Source of the DNA: JBLXBZ01 sp048265185
GTDB lineage: Bacteria; Pseudomonadota; Alphaproteobacteria; Rhizobiales; Stappiaceae
Direction: 5' to 3'
DNA: 64,000 nucleotides
Assembly: GCA_048265185.1 (NCBI GenBank)
Contig: JBLXBZ010000003.1
Span: 248,001 to 312,000 of the forward strand
The notes under the pieces are model-generated. The model saw only the letters and a list, made by a program, of their open reading frames with translations. It had not been told where the DNA came from and searched no databases. Positions 45,043 to 54,112 of this stretch are shown one piece after another. The position numbers and the translations under genes are program-made. Every line of letters starts with the position of its first letter. Positions within the stretch are counted from its first letter, which is position 1.

Positions 45043-47247
45043 TTACATCCATGTGTCATTATCCAAACCGCTCAACGAGGACGTGTGAACCGTGACTTGT
45101 TCAGCCGTCTCCAAGTTGTGGAATACGATCAGCTCCACTTCGTCGATGAGATGGAAGGCGCCGGGGCCGCCGACTTCCACCGTCAAGCCGTTCAAATTGA
45201 TGCTGTGTTCATCTCTGGAGCCGACGATGAGCACCGTATCAACGCCTTGCCCGCCATAAATACGGCAAGAGCCATAGCCTGGAAGAATCAGATCGTCGCC
45301 TTCAGCTGCGTAAATGGTGTCGTCGCCGTCGAAGGACAAAATGATGTCATCCCCTTCATAGCTATAAATCGTGTCGCCCTGTTCGGTCCCTTGCATGATG
45401 TCGTCTACATAGCCGCCTTGAATGATCGGCTCGGTTACGGGCTCGGAAGGCGTTACGGGGGAAGGCGACGTAACGGGGGGAGTTTCTGGAGAAGTGGCGG
45501 GGGGGATGGATACGTCGCCGTTGTTTAATCCATTGCCATGGGCGGGGTTGCTGTTCGCCAGTTCGTATTCGGTTTGCGATTGCGTGAAATAAAGTCGCTC
45601 TATGTTGAGCGCGAGGATTTGCTCGCCGCCGCCGCTGATCTCCAGCTTTTCTCCGTCGCCAGACCAGCTGTAGAGGCTCTCCGGGCCGTCAAGGACCAAA
45701 GTGTCAACGCCGGTGCCGCCGTCAATTCGGCTTTGTCCTGTTCCGCCGTTGATGCGGTCGTTTCCATTTCCTCCATAAATATCGTCGTCGCCCGCGCCCC
45801 CATGTAGCGTGTCGTCGCCGTCGCCGCCGTAAATTCTGTCGTCGCCGTCGCCGCCATAGACGATATCGCTTCCCGCTCCGGCGAACAGACTGTCGCCATA
45901 GGCGGATCCGGTAAGCATGTCGTCGCCCTCATGAGTGAGCGCTACGTAGCCGGTTATCTGACCGGAGTTTCCTGGTCCATATGCGGAAAGGTCAAGTGTG
46001 TTGGATGCGGTGTAATTGAGTATGGGCAAGTTGCTGGAGGCGTAATTTTCGCCGTCGCCGATAGCGCGCAAGGTCGCGGCGGCCGGCTTTTCAGAAATGG
46101 CTCCTGTTGAAAGCCGCTCAAACAGACCGAAAGAACCTTCAGCGATAGCCGTTGTGCCGTTATTGCCGGAAACATTATCCCAGGCGTTATAAAACTCGTT
46201 TTGTTCGACGAACGCATTGTCGAGCACTGCGTGGGCGGTGGCTCCCTGAAGGTTGGAGTTGCCCCAAGCCTCCATTACGCCAAGCGCTTCGGCGTAAAAC
46301 ACCGCTTGATCGATAAGGCCGGCGGATCCGGCTCCCCGATATCCCAGATAAGAGGGAACGCCGAATTCGGTGATCCACATATCGGCTTGAGAGTAGCCAT
46401 ATTGGTTCAAAAGATTCTGAGAGCCATAAAGAGCGCCTTGGAAGCTGAAGTTGAAATCCCATTGGTTCGCCATTGTGTCTGGCTCGGGGATCCAATCCGT
46501 AGGTCTTCCTGAATGGGGCGTCTGGTAGGAGTAGTCATAAGTCGTGTAGGGGTGGACGGCGAAAGCGTCCACATTGCCGCCAAGTGAGGCCAGTGTTTGC
46601 AAAACGCGCTCAAAATAGGCGGGGTCATTATGCGCGACGCCGGCGGCGATGACTTGAATCGATTGCCCTGTGGCCACTTCAGCTCGATCTACGGCCTGTT
46701 GCGCTGCGTTGAGAAAGACGCCGTAGTCGCGGGCGTTGTCGAGACCTACTGACCAGAACCGCGGCGCGTTAGGGTCTTTTCCAGCGTAATACACGCCGTC
46801 ATTCATGAATGAGAGATTGGGCTCGTTGGAAACTTCCCATCCGGCGACCACATGCGCATAAGCGCCATATTCTTCATGCACGGCTTGAACCAGCGCGCCA
46901 AAACGTTCGCCCATTTCCACCAGCTGCCAGTCTTCTTGCGGGGCGTCGGTGGTGGCGCCCGAGGCAGGCAAGAGGTCTGGCGGGGTTTGGCCTGGTTCGA
47001 AAATTAGCTTGAGGTCGAGAGTGTCGCCCATTTTCATTAGCGAGCCGATGTAATCGACCGCGCCGGGCCGAGGTCCTTCGGGACCAACTGTGGCGAGATT
47101 TAACGGTATGCGAAGAATTTCAGCGCCGCCAGCTGTCGCAATTTCGAACATACGCTGATCGGAAACACCGGAATGAGCAGGTGCGGCGCTCGTGTTCCAG
47201 TTATTGTTAATAGCGTGCATGCCGACAACAAAATCGAGTGAGCCCAT
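45043..47247 (-). CDS. Glycoside-hydrolase-like protein with RTX calcium-binding repeats
   Basis: 734 residues, no N-terminal signal peptide. Residues 1-420 resemble a clan GH-A TIM barrel: Glu142 in VSNEPN would be the acid/base and Glu294 in WITEFG the nucleophile; FAVHPYTTYDY lies between. Two RTX blocks follow, about 455-520 (GGDGDDRIYGG, GGAGDD) and 635-690, separated by a Pro/Ser/Thr linker. RTX repeats and the lack of a signal indicate type I secretion, whose pump and adaptor genes are not in the window. The gene lies beside the T3SS cluster. AGGTAAAC precedes the ATG. Family within GH-A (GH39- or GH5-like) not determined. Confidence 0.8.
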   Translation of the reverse strand: MGSLDFVVGMHAINNNWNTSAAPAHSGVSDQRMFEIATAGGAEILRIPLNLATVGPEGPRPGAVDYIGSLMKMGDTLDLKLIFEPGQTPPDLLPASGATTDAPQEDWQLVEMGERFGALVQAVHEEYGAYAHVVAGWEVSNEPNLSFMNDGVYYAGKDPNAPRFWSVGLDNARDYGVFLNAAQQAVDRAEVATGQSIQVIAAGVAHNDPAYFERVLQTLASLGGNVDAFAVHPYTTYDYSYQTPHSGRPTDWIPEPDTMANQWDFNFSFQGALYGSQNLLNQYGYSQADMWITEFGVPSYLGYRGAGSAGLIDQAVFYAEALGVMEAWGNSNLQGATAHAVLDNAFVEQNEFYNAWDNVSGNNGTTAIAEGSFGLFERLSTGAISEKPAAATLRAIGDGENYASSNLPILNYTASNTLDLSAYGPGNSGQITGYVALTHEGDDMLTGSAYGDSLFAGAGSDIVYGGDGDDRIYGGDGDDTLHGGAGDDDIYGGNGNDRINGGTGQSRIDGGTGVDTLVLDGPESLYSWSGDGEKLEISGGGEQILALNIERLYFTQSQTEYELANSNPAHGNGLNNGDVSIPPATSPETPPVTSPSPVTPSEPVTEPIIQGGYVDDIMQGTEQGDTIYSYEGDDIILSFDGDDTIYAAEGDDLILPGYGSCRIYGGQGVDTVLIVGSRDEHSINLNGLTVEVGGPGAFHLIDEVELIVFHNLETAEQVTVHTSSLSGLDNDTWM

Positions 47248-47636
47248 GATGTTTACCTATTTTGTTGAAGGTGCATCATACTCCGAGAAAGAAAATCTTA
47301 CAAACTACTTTTGTGGTTATTTGGCGAATATATATATTGGAAGATGTTATGCGTTTAAATGGGATTTTAATTAAAGTTTATATATAAAATATTACAAAAC
47401 AACTTATATTTTTACTACGATATCATAGGTTATTGGTCGGGGCAAGGTGACTCTATTTGGTTTGTGGATTTTGCGAGGCGTGCGCCACGCGTAATTTGAG
47501 AGCTAAGAGGGTGAATACGGCAGAAATCAAGGGCGTGGCGGGCGCCTCGGAATGGGACGAAAAAATGAGTTTTTGATGCGAAGTGTTCAAAAATGGGACT
47601 GATGGCGGATATGGAGGCGGGTAAATTTGATCTCAG
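47248..47636. other. AT-rich region between the RTX gene and sctU
   Basis: 389 bases with the left half strongly AT-rich. It must hold the promoter of the minus-strand RTX gene and the end of the sct operon. I find no clear terminator after sctU, no RNA gene and no credible ORF; a 60-codon plus-strand frame at 47192 is AT-rich noise. Confidence 0.4.
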
Positions 47637-48665
47637 TTATGCGTCTGTATTTTCTGAAAAAAGAATTTCAATGATTGGCTCGAAATGCTCCTGCCGCAGA
47701 GCTTGTCCGTTTGTATAATTCATATAAAGCGTCTCTGATAATGTGGGCCGGATGGCGATTTTTTTTCCTGCCGCGGAAATTTTCTTTTTTAGTTGGGCGA
47801 CCTGATCGCCATGCGCCTTGGCGACCACGATGGGAATGGGCGCATTGATTTTATCATATTGAAAGGCGACGAGATATTTGTTGCCTGCGATGGCGAAAAA
47901 TACGTCCTGAAGTGAGGGGCCGGAGACGATTTCATGAGCGATGTTGCGCTGGGAGCTTTTGACTTCTGGGTTGCCTTGGCTTTCCTTGTGTTCGCGCTTT
48001 ATTTCATCTTTTGTCATTTTCTGTTTTTTGAGAAAGAAAATGATCTGCAGGCGATAGTCCAGAACGGAAAGAATGAATGTGAGCGTTCCTACAAGTATTA
48101 AAAATATTATTAGAATTATATAAATAAAACTTTGCATGCAATTTGCGCCGCATGCAGATGAGTTAATGGCGTTTTCTATGTTGTAATATATAACGTAAAA
48201 CAATATTATGAATACAAATGTTGTTGTTGTAATTATGTGTGCTGTAGAGTATAAATTATCTAATGAAAAAACTCTTTTGAAATACTTTGATGGGTGAAGA
48301 TTTCCAAAATTCGGTTTTATTTTTTCGAATGAAAAGGTCAATTTCGCCGTCACTAATGTGAGCGCAATTGTTACGAGCGCCAGAATGGCGATGAACGGCA
48401 GTAACTGGTAGAGGGAAATCTCCAGTATCAGGCCGCTGGCTTCATATAGGATCAAATGAAACGGGCGATTTGGCGCTGACGTCATCAAAATCAATAAATC
48501 AGTCATGCTGGAGCTCAGGCGAGGCCAGAAGGCAAATATCAAAACGAGGGTGGCGATAATCAGCATTCCAGCCGAAAAATTTTTCTGCTGCGGTATGTCG
48601 CCTTTTTTCTTTGAGTCCCGCAGTTTTTTCTCTGTCGCCTGTTCTGTTTTTTCCTGACTGCTCAT
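47637..48665 (-). CDS. sctU: T3SS export switch protein SctU, without the NPTH motif
   Basis: 342 residues of the FlhB/YscU family. Four helices at about 35-50, 80-105, 140-165 and 180-205, then the cytoplasmic domain. The N-terminus SSQEKTEQATEKKLRDSKKKG and KREHKESQGNPEVKSSQR are family hallmarks. The autocleavage site NPTH should follow a SSVIVA-like strand; here VFFA is followed by IAGN at residues 259-262, so the Asn-Pro bond is absent. In relatives, cleavage there controls the switch from needle parts to later substrates. Its start overlaps the sctT stop by ATGA. The centre is more AT-rich than its ends. Confidence 0.93.
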   Translation of the reverse strand: MSSQEKTEQATEKKLRDSKKKGDIPQQKNFSAGMLIIATLVLIFAFWPRLSSSMTDLLILMTSAPNRPFHLILYEASGLILEISLYQLLPFIAILALVTIALTLVTAKLTFSFEKIKPNFGNLHPSKYFKRVFSLDNLYSTAHIITTTTFVFIILFYVIYYNIENAINSSACGANCMQSFIYIILIIFLILVGTLTFILSVLDYRLQIIFFLKKQKMTKDEIKREHKESQGNPEVKSSQRNIAHEIVSGPSLQDVFFAIAGNKYLVAFQYDKINAPIPIVVAKAHGDQVAQLKKKISAAGKKIAIRPTLSETLYMNYTNGQALRQEHFEPIIEILFSENTDA

Positions 48666-49492
48666 GGGGCGGACATTTCTTTGGAAAATACGACTTTCAA
48701 TGTTTCGATGGACGTTGAAAAAAGCTCCATTACCTGGGGCAAAATATAATCCATGTACAGGAAAACCATAATCAGAAAGACGGCGGTCTTGATTGGCATG
48801 CCAAAGGTCAATGGATTGAGTTGTTGCGCTTGTTTAGCCACAAAGACGATGGCGATGTCCGTTAGGAGGAGGAAGCCTGATATTGGCGCGCTGAACGCGG
48901 CGGCGAGAAAGAGAATACGCCCGGCCATTTCGATATACACGTAAGAGGCAGCGCTCTCCATGCGGGGCAGGGGCGCGGTTATTGGCCAGATCTCAATACT
49001 GGTGAAAAGCAGACCAAGTATGACGAGAAACCCACCGGAGGCGAAGAAGAAGCCTGTGAAAACCTGGGTGAGAAAATTGCTGGTTGGCGTCGCCGCCGCG
49101 TCAAAAAGCGGGTTGAAGTCTTCCGACATGGTGGCGCCGCGCTGTGTGTCAATGAAAGTTCCGGCGATTCCCAAGGCGTGTACAGGAAACCACGCTAATA
49201 CGCCCAGCAGCAGTCCGATGAAAACCTCTTTCATCGCAATGACGATCATTGCGGGGTGTTCCGTCGGTGCGCCCGCGAGGTCGTTATAGACTTTTGGCGC
49301 GAGCAGCATGGCGATGCAGAACTGAAGGCCGCTTCGCACGGTGAGCGGAATTGTCTTGCGGTTAATGATCGGCGACATGACCATGAACGCGGTGAGCCTG
49401 AGAAAGCTCAGCGTGACGGCGGCGGCGAGCAATTGCCCATTTTCGCCAAAAAGACCGCTGGGAAGGTCGCTGTGCAGGACCGCCGGTATCAT
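48662..49492 (-). CDS. sctT: T3SS export gate protein SctT
   Basis: 276 residues with about six to eight helices, FliR/YscT family. It contains the FLRLTAFMVMSPIINRKTIPL start, FIDTQRGATMSEDFNPLFDAAATP and FLLLTDIAIVFVAKQAQQLNPLTFGMPIK, the family core. Together with SctR and SctS it forms the export gate in the inner membrane. Both ends overlap neighbours by ATGA, showing tight coupling with sctS and sctU. Confidence 0.95.
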   Translation of the reverse strand: MIPAVLHSDLPSGLFGENGQLLAAAVTLSFLRLTAFMVMSPIINRKTIPLTVRSGLQFCIAMLLAPKVYNDLAGAPTEHPAMIVIAMKEVFIGLLLGVLAWFPVHALGIAGTFIDTQRGATMSEDFNPLFDAAATPTSNFLTQVFTGFFFASGGFLVILGLLFTSIEIWPITAPLPRMESAASYVYIEMAGRILFLAAAFSAPISGFLLLTDIAIVFVAKQAQQLNPLTFGMPIKTAVFLIMVFLYMDYILPQVMELFSTSIETLKVVFSKEMSAP

Positions 49493-49758
49493 CTTGTCAG
49501 GGCGCCGAAATTGTCAAAAACCTGATTTTGAAATCCTAGAAGCAGAGCCCCTGTCCAGGAGCTGGTTGCGAAAAAGGTGATGATGACGGCTGTTAGTTTG
49601 ACGGCGAAGGAAAGTGTTTGCTCTTGCACCTGAACGACTGCCTGAATGATTGCGATCAATAGGCCGACAGCGGTTGCGACGGCTATCGCGGGGAAAGACA
49701 GTTGCAAGATGAGCAGGATTGACGTCTTCGCCATAAAGATGGTGTCTTGTTGCGGCAT
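49489..49758 (-). CDS. sctS: T3SS export gate protein SctS
   Basis: 89 residues, FliQ/YscS family, with two helices (about 14-38 and 53-73). The conserved segment FPAIAVATAVGLLIAIIQAVVQVQEQTL is recognisable in parts FPAIAVA and QAVVQVQEQTLSF. AAGGA lies 7 bases before the ATG. Export gate subunit. Confidence 0.95.
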   Translation of the reverse strand: MPQQDTIFMAKTSILLILQLSFPAIAVATAVGLLIAIIQAVVQVQEQTLSFAVKLTAVIITFFATSSWTGALLLGFQNQVFDNFGALTR

Positions 49759-49768
49759 ATTGGTGTCC

Positions 49769-50422
49769 TTAAATATAACTTATGATTAATCCGTGTAAAA
49801 GTCTGGTCCATCCATCGGCTGCGATAAATAGAAGAAGCTTTGCTGGCAGTGATAAGAGCATTGGTGGAACCATCATGGCTCCCATTGCGAGTAATATATT
49901 AGAAACTACCATGTCTATAACGATGAATGGTAAGAATAAAAGAAATCCAATTTCGAACGCTCGAGTTATTTCCGATACGACATGGGAAGGGATCAATATC
50001 AGTAGATTTGTAGGGCTGATGAACTGATGGAGTTCGGGTGGCCATAATTCCCGGGCGGCCTGCATGAAGAACAGGCGTTCACGCTCAAAGCTGAATTTGG
50101 TGAGATAGCCGATAAGGTGCTTGGAGATTATTTCGTATGATTTTTGGATGTCCGGCCAAGTTTCAAATCGGGCTTGGGCGATATTTAGGTCGATGGCGAT
50201 TTGATACGCCAGCGGCATGCTGATGAAGATCGTTAAAGTCAGGGCGATTGAGTTGAGGACGAGGGTGGATGGCGCCTGTTGAACGCCGAGCGCATTGCGA
50301 AGGAGCAGCAACACGATAGAAATTTTGGTGAAAGCCGTCGTCATTACTGCGAGAAAAGGCAGCATTGACAAGGCTGTGAGACCGAATATCGTCGGCAGCA
50401 AGCTTGGCACAGTCTGAGACAT
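49769..50422 (-). CDS. sctR: T3SS export gate protein SctR
   Basis: 217 residues, FliP/YscR family, four helices. Family blocks include FLAVMTTAFTKISIVLLLLRNALGVQQAP, split as TTAFTKISIVLLLLRNALG and GVQQAPSTL, and FEIGFLLFLPFIVIDMVVSN, MMVPPMLLSLPAKLLLF. It builds the core ring of the gate. It begins 6 bases after sctQ. Confidence 0.96.
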   Translation of the reverse strand: MSQTVPSLLPTIFGLTALSMLPFLAVMTTAFTKISIVLLLLRNALGVQQAPSTLVLNSIALTLTIFISMPLAYQIAIDLNIAQARFETWPDIQKSYEIISKHLIGYLTKFSFERERLFFMQAARELWPPELHQFISPTNLLILIPSHVVSEITRAFEIGFLLFLPFIVIDMVVSNILLAMGAMMVPPMLLSLPAKLLLFIAADGWTRLLHGLIISYI

Positions 50423-50428
50423 GGCGCG

Positions 50429-50788
50429 TCAATCCATCTTTGTCCAGCTGGCGATGCGCACTCCAATGGCGCCATTTACGTTGAAAAGATCGCCTGTGCC
50501 GACTTTGCATCCATTGGCGCGAATGGTGACCGGCGCTTCCAGCCCGCGGTCCAGCTTGAACACATAGCCTTCTTTCAGACTGGCGAAATCCTCCAGCGGA
50601 ACGTTCAAATCGCCAATGTCGAAGGTTAGTTGAATGGGAATTTTCGCAATGGCGGCGTTGTCTTCGCGCTCGTCTGCAGCGGCTGGGGAGGAGGGGGGAA
50701 GGGTGTCTGTCCCGGGTTTCGCGGGAGCTATGCTGGTCGTGGGAGCGTCGAAACTGGAAGGTGGAAATTTCGAGAATTGATCAAACAT
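50429..50788 (-). CDS. Possible internally started short SctQ (SctQ-C)
   Basis: Within sctQ the ATG at 50788 (codon 264, MFDQFSKFPP) is preceded by GGAG at a spacing of 5 bases on the minus strand, a better ribosome site than that of many genes here. The product would be 119 residues: a Pro/Ala/Thr linker and the SpoA domain. In Yersinia, Salmonella and others an internally translated SctQ-C is required for the cytoplasmic ring. Translation from this site is not proven by sequence alone. Confidence 0.5.
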   Translation of the reverse strand: MFDQFSKFPPSSFDAPTTSIAPAKPGTDTLPPSSPAAADEREDNAAIAKIPIQLTFDIGDLNVPLEDFASLKEGYVFKLDRGLEAPVTIRANGCKVGTGDLFNVNGAIGVRIASWTKMD

Positions 50789-51577
50789 GGGTTCTCCGCT
50801 TAATTTCTTTGTGATTTCAATGCCGTTTTCGATAAAATGGCCCTCAAAGCAGGGCGTCTCAGCAATGAGTAAATTTATGAGCCCACGAAAAATCGGGCCT
50901 TCTTTGATCTGAATGAAGCTTTGAGCTGTAACGCTTTTCAGCTCGCCAAAAGATAATTCGCTGGCGCCCAGATGAGTGCGGCAGATCACGGGGAGGCGGC
51001 GCGGCGTCGTTCGTTCGACGGGAAAATTCGCTAAAAGATGGGCTAACTGTGTGGCGCTCGTTTTATCTTGTGGTCGCAAGCGAATTAAATAGGTCGCCAT
51101 TGTCTCCACGTGAATCCGCGCTTCGAGCGGTGGAAAGGCGTTTGCGTTTGGGGGCTTGTTGTTCGCATTTTCTGAAGCAGGCGCTGAAGTGTCGCCAGCT
51201 TCTTGCGTCTCCGTCACGAATGAGTTGAACTCCAGTTGAGCGCCTATGACATTCGCCAGCTCGTCGAGTAAAATTGAGACGGCGAGTGGTCCTAACCAAA
51301 CGCCGCTCCCTTCTTCTAGGTTTTTCCACCCCGGGAGGGCGAACTCCCGCAGCTGTAAAAATAAGTCGGCTTCGATTTCGACGATGATCGGCGAGGCTCC
51401 AATGCGGCAAAGTACTTTTACCGACGTTGGGGCGCTTGCAGGCGGGGAGGCGAAAAAAAGCGTGGCCGCGCGCTCCATCAAGAAAAAAGAACGGGGCGCA
51501 ATGCGCCGGCCCGTCGTTTGAATATACGCAAGCGCGGCGGGCGATATTTTCGGCAGGGTGAGAGGCGTTTGGGTCAT
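50429..51577 (-). CDS. sctQ: T3SS cytoplasmic ring protein SctQ
   Basis: 382 residues from the ATG at 51577, which overlaps the sctO stop (ATGA); an upstream frame to 51829 is a shadow of sctO. The N-terminal two-thirds is divergent. A single SpoA (FliN-type) domain is seen at about residues 305-380: IPIQLTFDIGDLNVPLEDFASL and VTIRANGCKVGTGDLFNVNGAIGVRI. It forms the sorting platform with SctK and SctL. An internal ATG with a good ribosome site at 50788 may give a separate C-terminal product, as in Yersinia. Confidence 0.9.
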   Translation of the reverse strand: MTQTPLTLPKISPAALAYIQTTGRRIAPRSFFLMERAATLFFASPPASAPTSVKVLCRIGASPIIVEIEADLFLQLREFALPGWKNLEEGSGVWLGPLAVSILLDELANVIGAQLEFNSFVTETQEAGDTSAPASENANNKPPNANAFPPLEARIHVETMATYLIRLRPQDKTSATQLAHLLANFPVERTTPRRLPVICRTHLGASELSFGELKSVTAQSFIQIKEGPIFRGLINLLIAETPCFEGHFIENGIEITKKLSGEPMFDQFSKFPPSSFDAPTTSIAPAKPGTDTLPPSSPAAADEREDNAAIAKIPIQLTFDIGDLNVPLEDFASLKEGYVFKLDRGLEAPVTIRANGCKVGTGDLFNVNGAIGVRIASWTKMD

Positions 51578-52056
51578 CGGCGGAATCCATGAGCGCCGGA
51601 TTCGATGATTTCGCTGATCTGGGCGTCTTCTTGGGCGATGTGGAGTTGCTGTAAGGTGGTTTTTTCCAAATCGCAGGCATGTTGCACGCCTTGCAAACGC
51701 TGGAGCGCCGCGGCGACGCGCTTTTGGGCGTGAGCGAGAGCGTCGCGGGTCTTTTCTAAATGAGCTTGGGCCTGATTGCGAGCCTCCCAAAGCGTCGCTT
51801 GCTTTTCCTTGATTGTCTTGAGGCGCCACTTGATGTCGTCGCTCGTCGTTTTTCCGATTTCGCGGCCGACCATTTCCTCAAGCCATCTGCGTTCTATGTC
51901 ACGATGACGCTCGTCGAAATCATTCGCTTCCCGCATTGCTTTCTCGGCGGCTTCCTGAGCGTTCGCCGCAGTTTGTTCGCATATGCGCGCGTGCATTTGA
52001 GCCTGTTTCAGCTTTTGTTGGCGCAGGAATAAAATCTGTTGTAGCGAGGTTTTCAA
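51574..52056 (-). CDS. sctO: T3SS stalk protein SctO
   Basis: 160 residues, almost all helical and charged, with heptad patterns from about 10 to 145, like the YscO/FliJ coiled-coil stalk that links the ATPase to SctV. The start is a TTG at 52056 overlapping the sctN stop (TTGA) and preceded by GGAG 8 bases upstream; a longer frame to 52083 also starts with TTG. It lies in the N-O-Q order, with no sctP after it. Sequence similarity in this family is low; assignment rests on order, size and coiled coil. Confidence 0.8.
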   Translation of the reverse strand: MKTSLQQILFLRQQKLKQAQMHARICEQTAANAQEAAEKAMREANDFDERHRDIERRWLEEMVGREIGKTTSDDIKWRLKTIKEKQATLWEARNQAQAHLEKTRDALAHAQKRVAAALQRLQGVQHACDLEKTTLQQLHIAQEDAQISEIIESGAHGFRR

Positions 52057-53405
52057 CGCGCCAGCTCCTGCAATCTCTCGCAAGCGTCCTGATAGGAAAC
52101 GGCTTCATTTACGCTCTGTCGTAAAAAGGCGTTTATGAGGTCGCGTTTAGCGATTGCTTCGTCCCCCAAAGGGTCTTGTCCGCGTTGGTATTCGCCAATA
52201 TTGATCAGTAGTTCTATTTCGTCGTATTTGGCGAGCAGCTCGCGTAATTTTGCGCTGGCCTCCAGATGAGCTTTGCTAGCCAGCGACGTCATGACGCGCG
52301 ACACGCTTCCCAAAACGTCGACTGCAGGATAATGGCCTTTCGCCGCCAGTTTTCTGGACAGAAGGATATGGCCATCGAGAAGCGAGCGTACTTCATCGGC
52401 CACCGGTTCGTTCATGTCGTCGCCTTCCACCAGCACCGTGTAAAGGGCGGTGATCGATCCGGAGTCCGTGCGCCCTGAGCGTTCAAGCAGGGAGGGGAGC
52501 TTTTCAAATACTGAAGGTGGGAAGCCGCGCCGGGTCGGGGGCTCGCCCGCTGCCAGTCCGATTTGCCGTTGGGCGCGGGCGAACCGCGTCACGCTGTCCA
52601 TCAACAACAAAACCCTGGCGCCCATGTCGCGAAAATATTCCGCGATGGCGGTGGCCGTATAGGCCGCTTTCACCTGTTCGACGGCGGGGCGGTCGGAGGT
52701 GGCCACCACCACTACGGAGCGCGCCAGCCCTTCTTCGCCAAGTTGGTGTTCAATGAACTCGCGCACTTCGCGCCCACGTTCGCCGATCAGGGCGACGATT
52801 GTCACATCGGCTTGTGCGTTGCGCACCAACATGGACAAGAGCGTTGATTTTCCGCCGCCCGCGGCCGCGAAAATTCCCATTCTTTGCCCTTCGCCGCAGG
52901 TCAGAAAACCGTCAAGCGCACGAACCTTGAGCGGCAAAGGCGTTGAGATAACGGGGCGGCGCATGGGGTCTGGCGGCGCATTTTCCGCTGGGTAGAACCG
53001 ATCATAAGCGATAGCGCCGCGATGGTCCATCGGTTGGCCAAGCGCGTCCACGACGCGTCCAAGAAGCGCGGGGCCAACGGGTACGTCATGTCCGGCGCCG
53101 CTTGGGATAACTACGGATTTATTGGAGACGCCGGTTAGCGCTCCATAGGGGGTTAGGATCGCTTGATCCGCTTCGAAGCCGATGACCTCGGCTCTGAGAG
53201 GCGCTGCGCCCGAGCGGCTGATGTGGCAAATTTCGCCAATATGAAAATCTCCGCTGGCTTTGATCACGGTTCCGGCGGCTAACATCACGCGGCCGTTGAC
53301 GACTATGGGCGTGGTGGCGTGAATGATCTCGCGCATTTCTACGGTGAAAGAAGAGGCGGGGGTGGATGCTGCTTGGAAGGGGCGAGAGGAGTTTTGGTCT
53401 GTCAA
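52053..53405 (-). CDS. sctN: T3SS ATPase SctN
   Basis: 450 residues, FliI/YscN family. Walker A AAGGGKST is at residues 181-188, the Walker B strand ARVLLLMDSVTRFARAQR, the LAAGEPPTRRGFPPSVF loop and the GSITALYTVLVEGDDMNEPV block are all present. It separates substrates from chaperones at the cytoplasmic face. It overlaps sctL by ATGA and sctO by TTGA. Confidence 0.97.
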   Translation of the reverse strand: MTDQNSSRPFQAASTPASSFTVEMREIIHATTPIVVNGRVMLAAGTVIKASGDFHIGEICHISRSGAAPLRAEVIGFEADQAILTPYGALTGVSNKSVVIPSGAGHDVPVGPALLGRVVDALGQPMDHRGAIAYDRFYPAENAPPDPMRRPVISTPLPLKVRALDGFLTCGEGQRMGIFAAAGGGKSTLLSMLVRNAQADVTIVALIGERGREVREFIEHQLGEEGLARSVVVVATSDRPAVEQVKAAYTATAIAEYFRDMGARVLLLMDSVTRFARAQRQIGLAAGEPPTRRGFPPSVFEKLPSLLERSGRTDSGSITALYTVLVEGDDMNEPVADEVRSLLDGHILLSRKLAAKGHYPAVDVLGSVSRVMTSLASKAHLEASAKLRELLAKYDEIELLINIGEYQRGQDPLGDEAIAKRDLINAFLRQSVNEAVSYQDACERLQELAR

Positions 53406-54112
53406 TTTTCTCCGCCCTCCTGCGTTTGGGGCGTGGCGGGGGCGTAGACTGAGGCGGACGCTGATGCAGCGGTGTTTTGCGGCGAGCCACCGCTATGTGG
53501 ACTTTGTCCCGCCCGCGCGCCGGTTTTCAGCGCGGCGCAAAGCGTGTTGACCTGCATGGACAGAGAAGCGTCAAGTATGCGGGTCGGGGTGACCAGAAGG
53601 ATTTGGTCGTCGGTGAGGCTTGGGTCGGGGCGCAAGATGAACTCTGGAGCGTCGCCGGACTTGGGGAGGCTACTCAAAAAAACTTGCATGTCCGCCGCCG
53701 CTCCGGGCGAAATATGCAAAGTGACTTGAACTTCTTCGGCGAGTTGTGATTTGGCTTGATTCAAAATGTCTCTTACGACGTCTTGTTTGGGTAGGTGGCC
53801 TAAAATACGGCGCAGGCAAAGTTCAACGACGTCCGTTAATTCCCGCCAACGCTGATTTTCGCCCTGCTGGAACCGGGCGATAACCTGCAGCAATTCGGCG
53901 CCGCCGTCGGCCAGCCCTTGCGAATATCCGTCACTATATCCCGCGTTACGCGCGTCTTCCGCCGCGGCGTCCATTTCCTGATGTAGGGTGTCGCTGCGAG
54001 CTTGACATGTCGCCAGCACGGACTCCGCTTTTAGCCATTGCCGGAAAACCTCCGCTGGGATCACCGTGTCGCTGGGCAACGGTGGTAAGTCTTCACGAAT
54101 TATGGTTTTCAT
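53402..54112 (-). CDS. sctL: T3SS stator protein SctL
   Basis: 236 residues from the ATG at 54112; the frame further upstream is a shadow of sctK. FliH/YscL family: MKTIIREDLPP start, a helical middle (about 40-130), and a C-terminal LRPDPSLTDDQILLVTPTRILDASLSMQV block near residues 160-195, of which DQILLVTP and ILDASL are characteristic. A Ser/Ala/Gly-rich tail of about 35 residues follows. It binds SctN and SctQ in the sorting platform. It overlaps sctK by 20 bases. Confidence 0.88.
   Translation of the reverse strand: MKTIIREDLPPLPSDTVIPAEVFRQWLKAESVLATCQARSDTLHQEMDAAAEDARNAGYSDGYSQGLADGGAELLQVIARFQQGENQRWRELTDVVELCLRRILGHLPKQDVVRDILNQAKSQLAEEVQVTLHISPGAAADMQVFLSSLPKSGDAPEFILRPDPSLTDDQILLVTPTRILDASLSMQVNTLCAALKTGARAGQSPHSGGSPQNTAASASASVYAPATPQTQEGGEN

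Noticed and set aside
51578..51829. 84-codon N-terminal extension of sctQ
   Set aside because: Arg-rich shadow of sctO; the ATG overlapping the sctO stop is the natural start.
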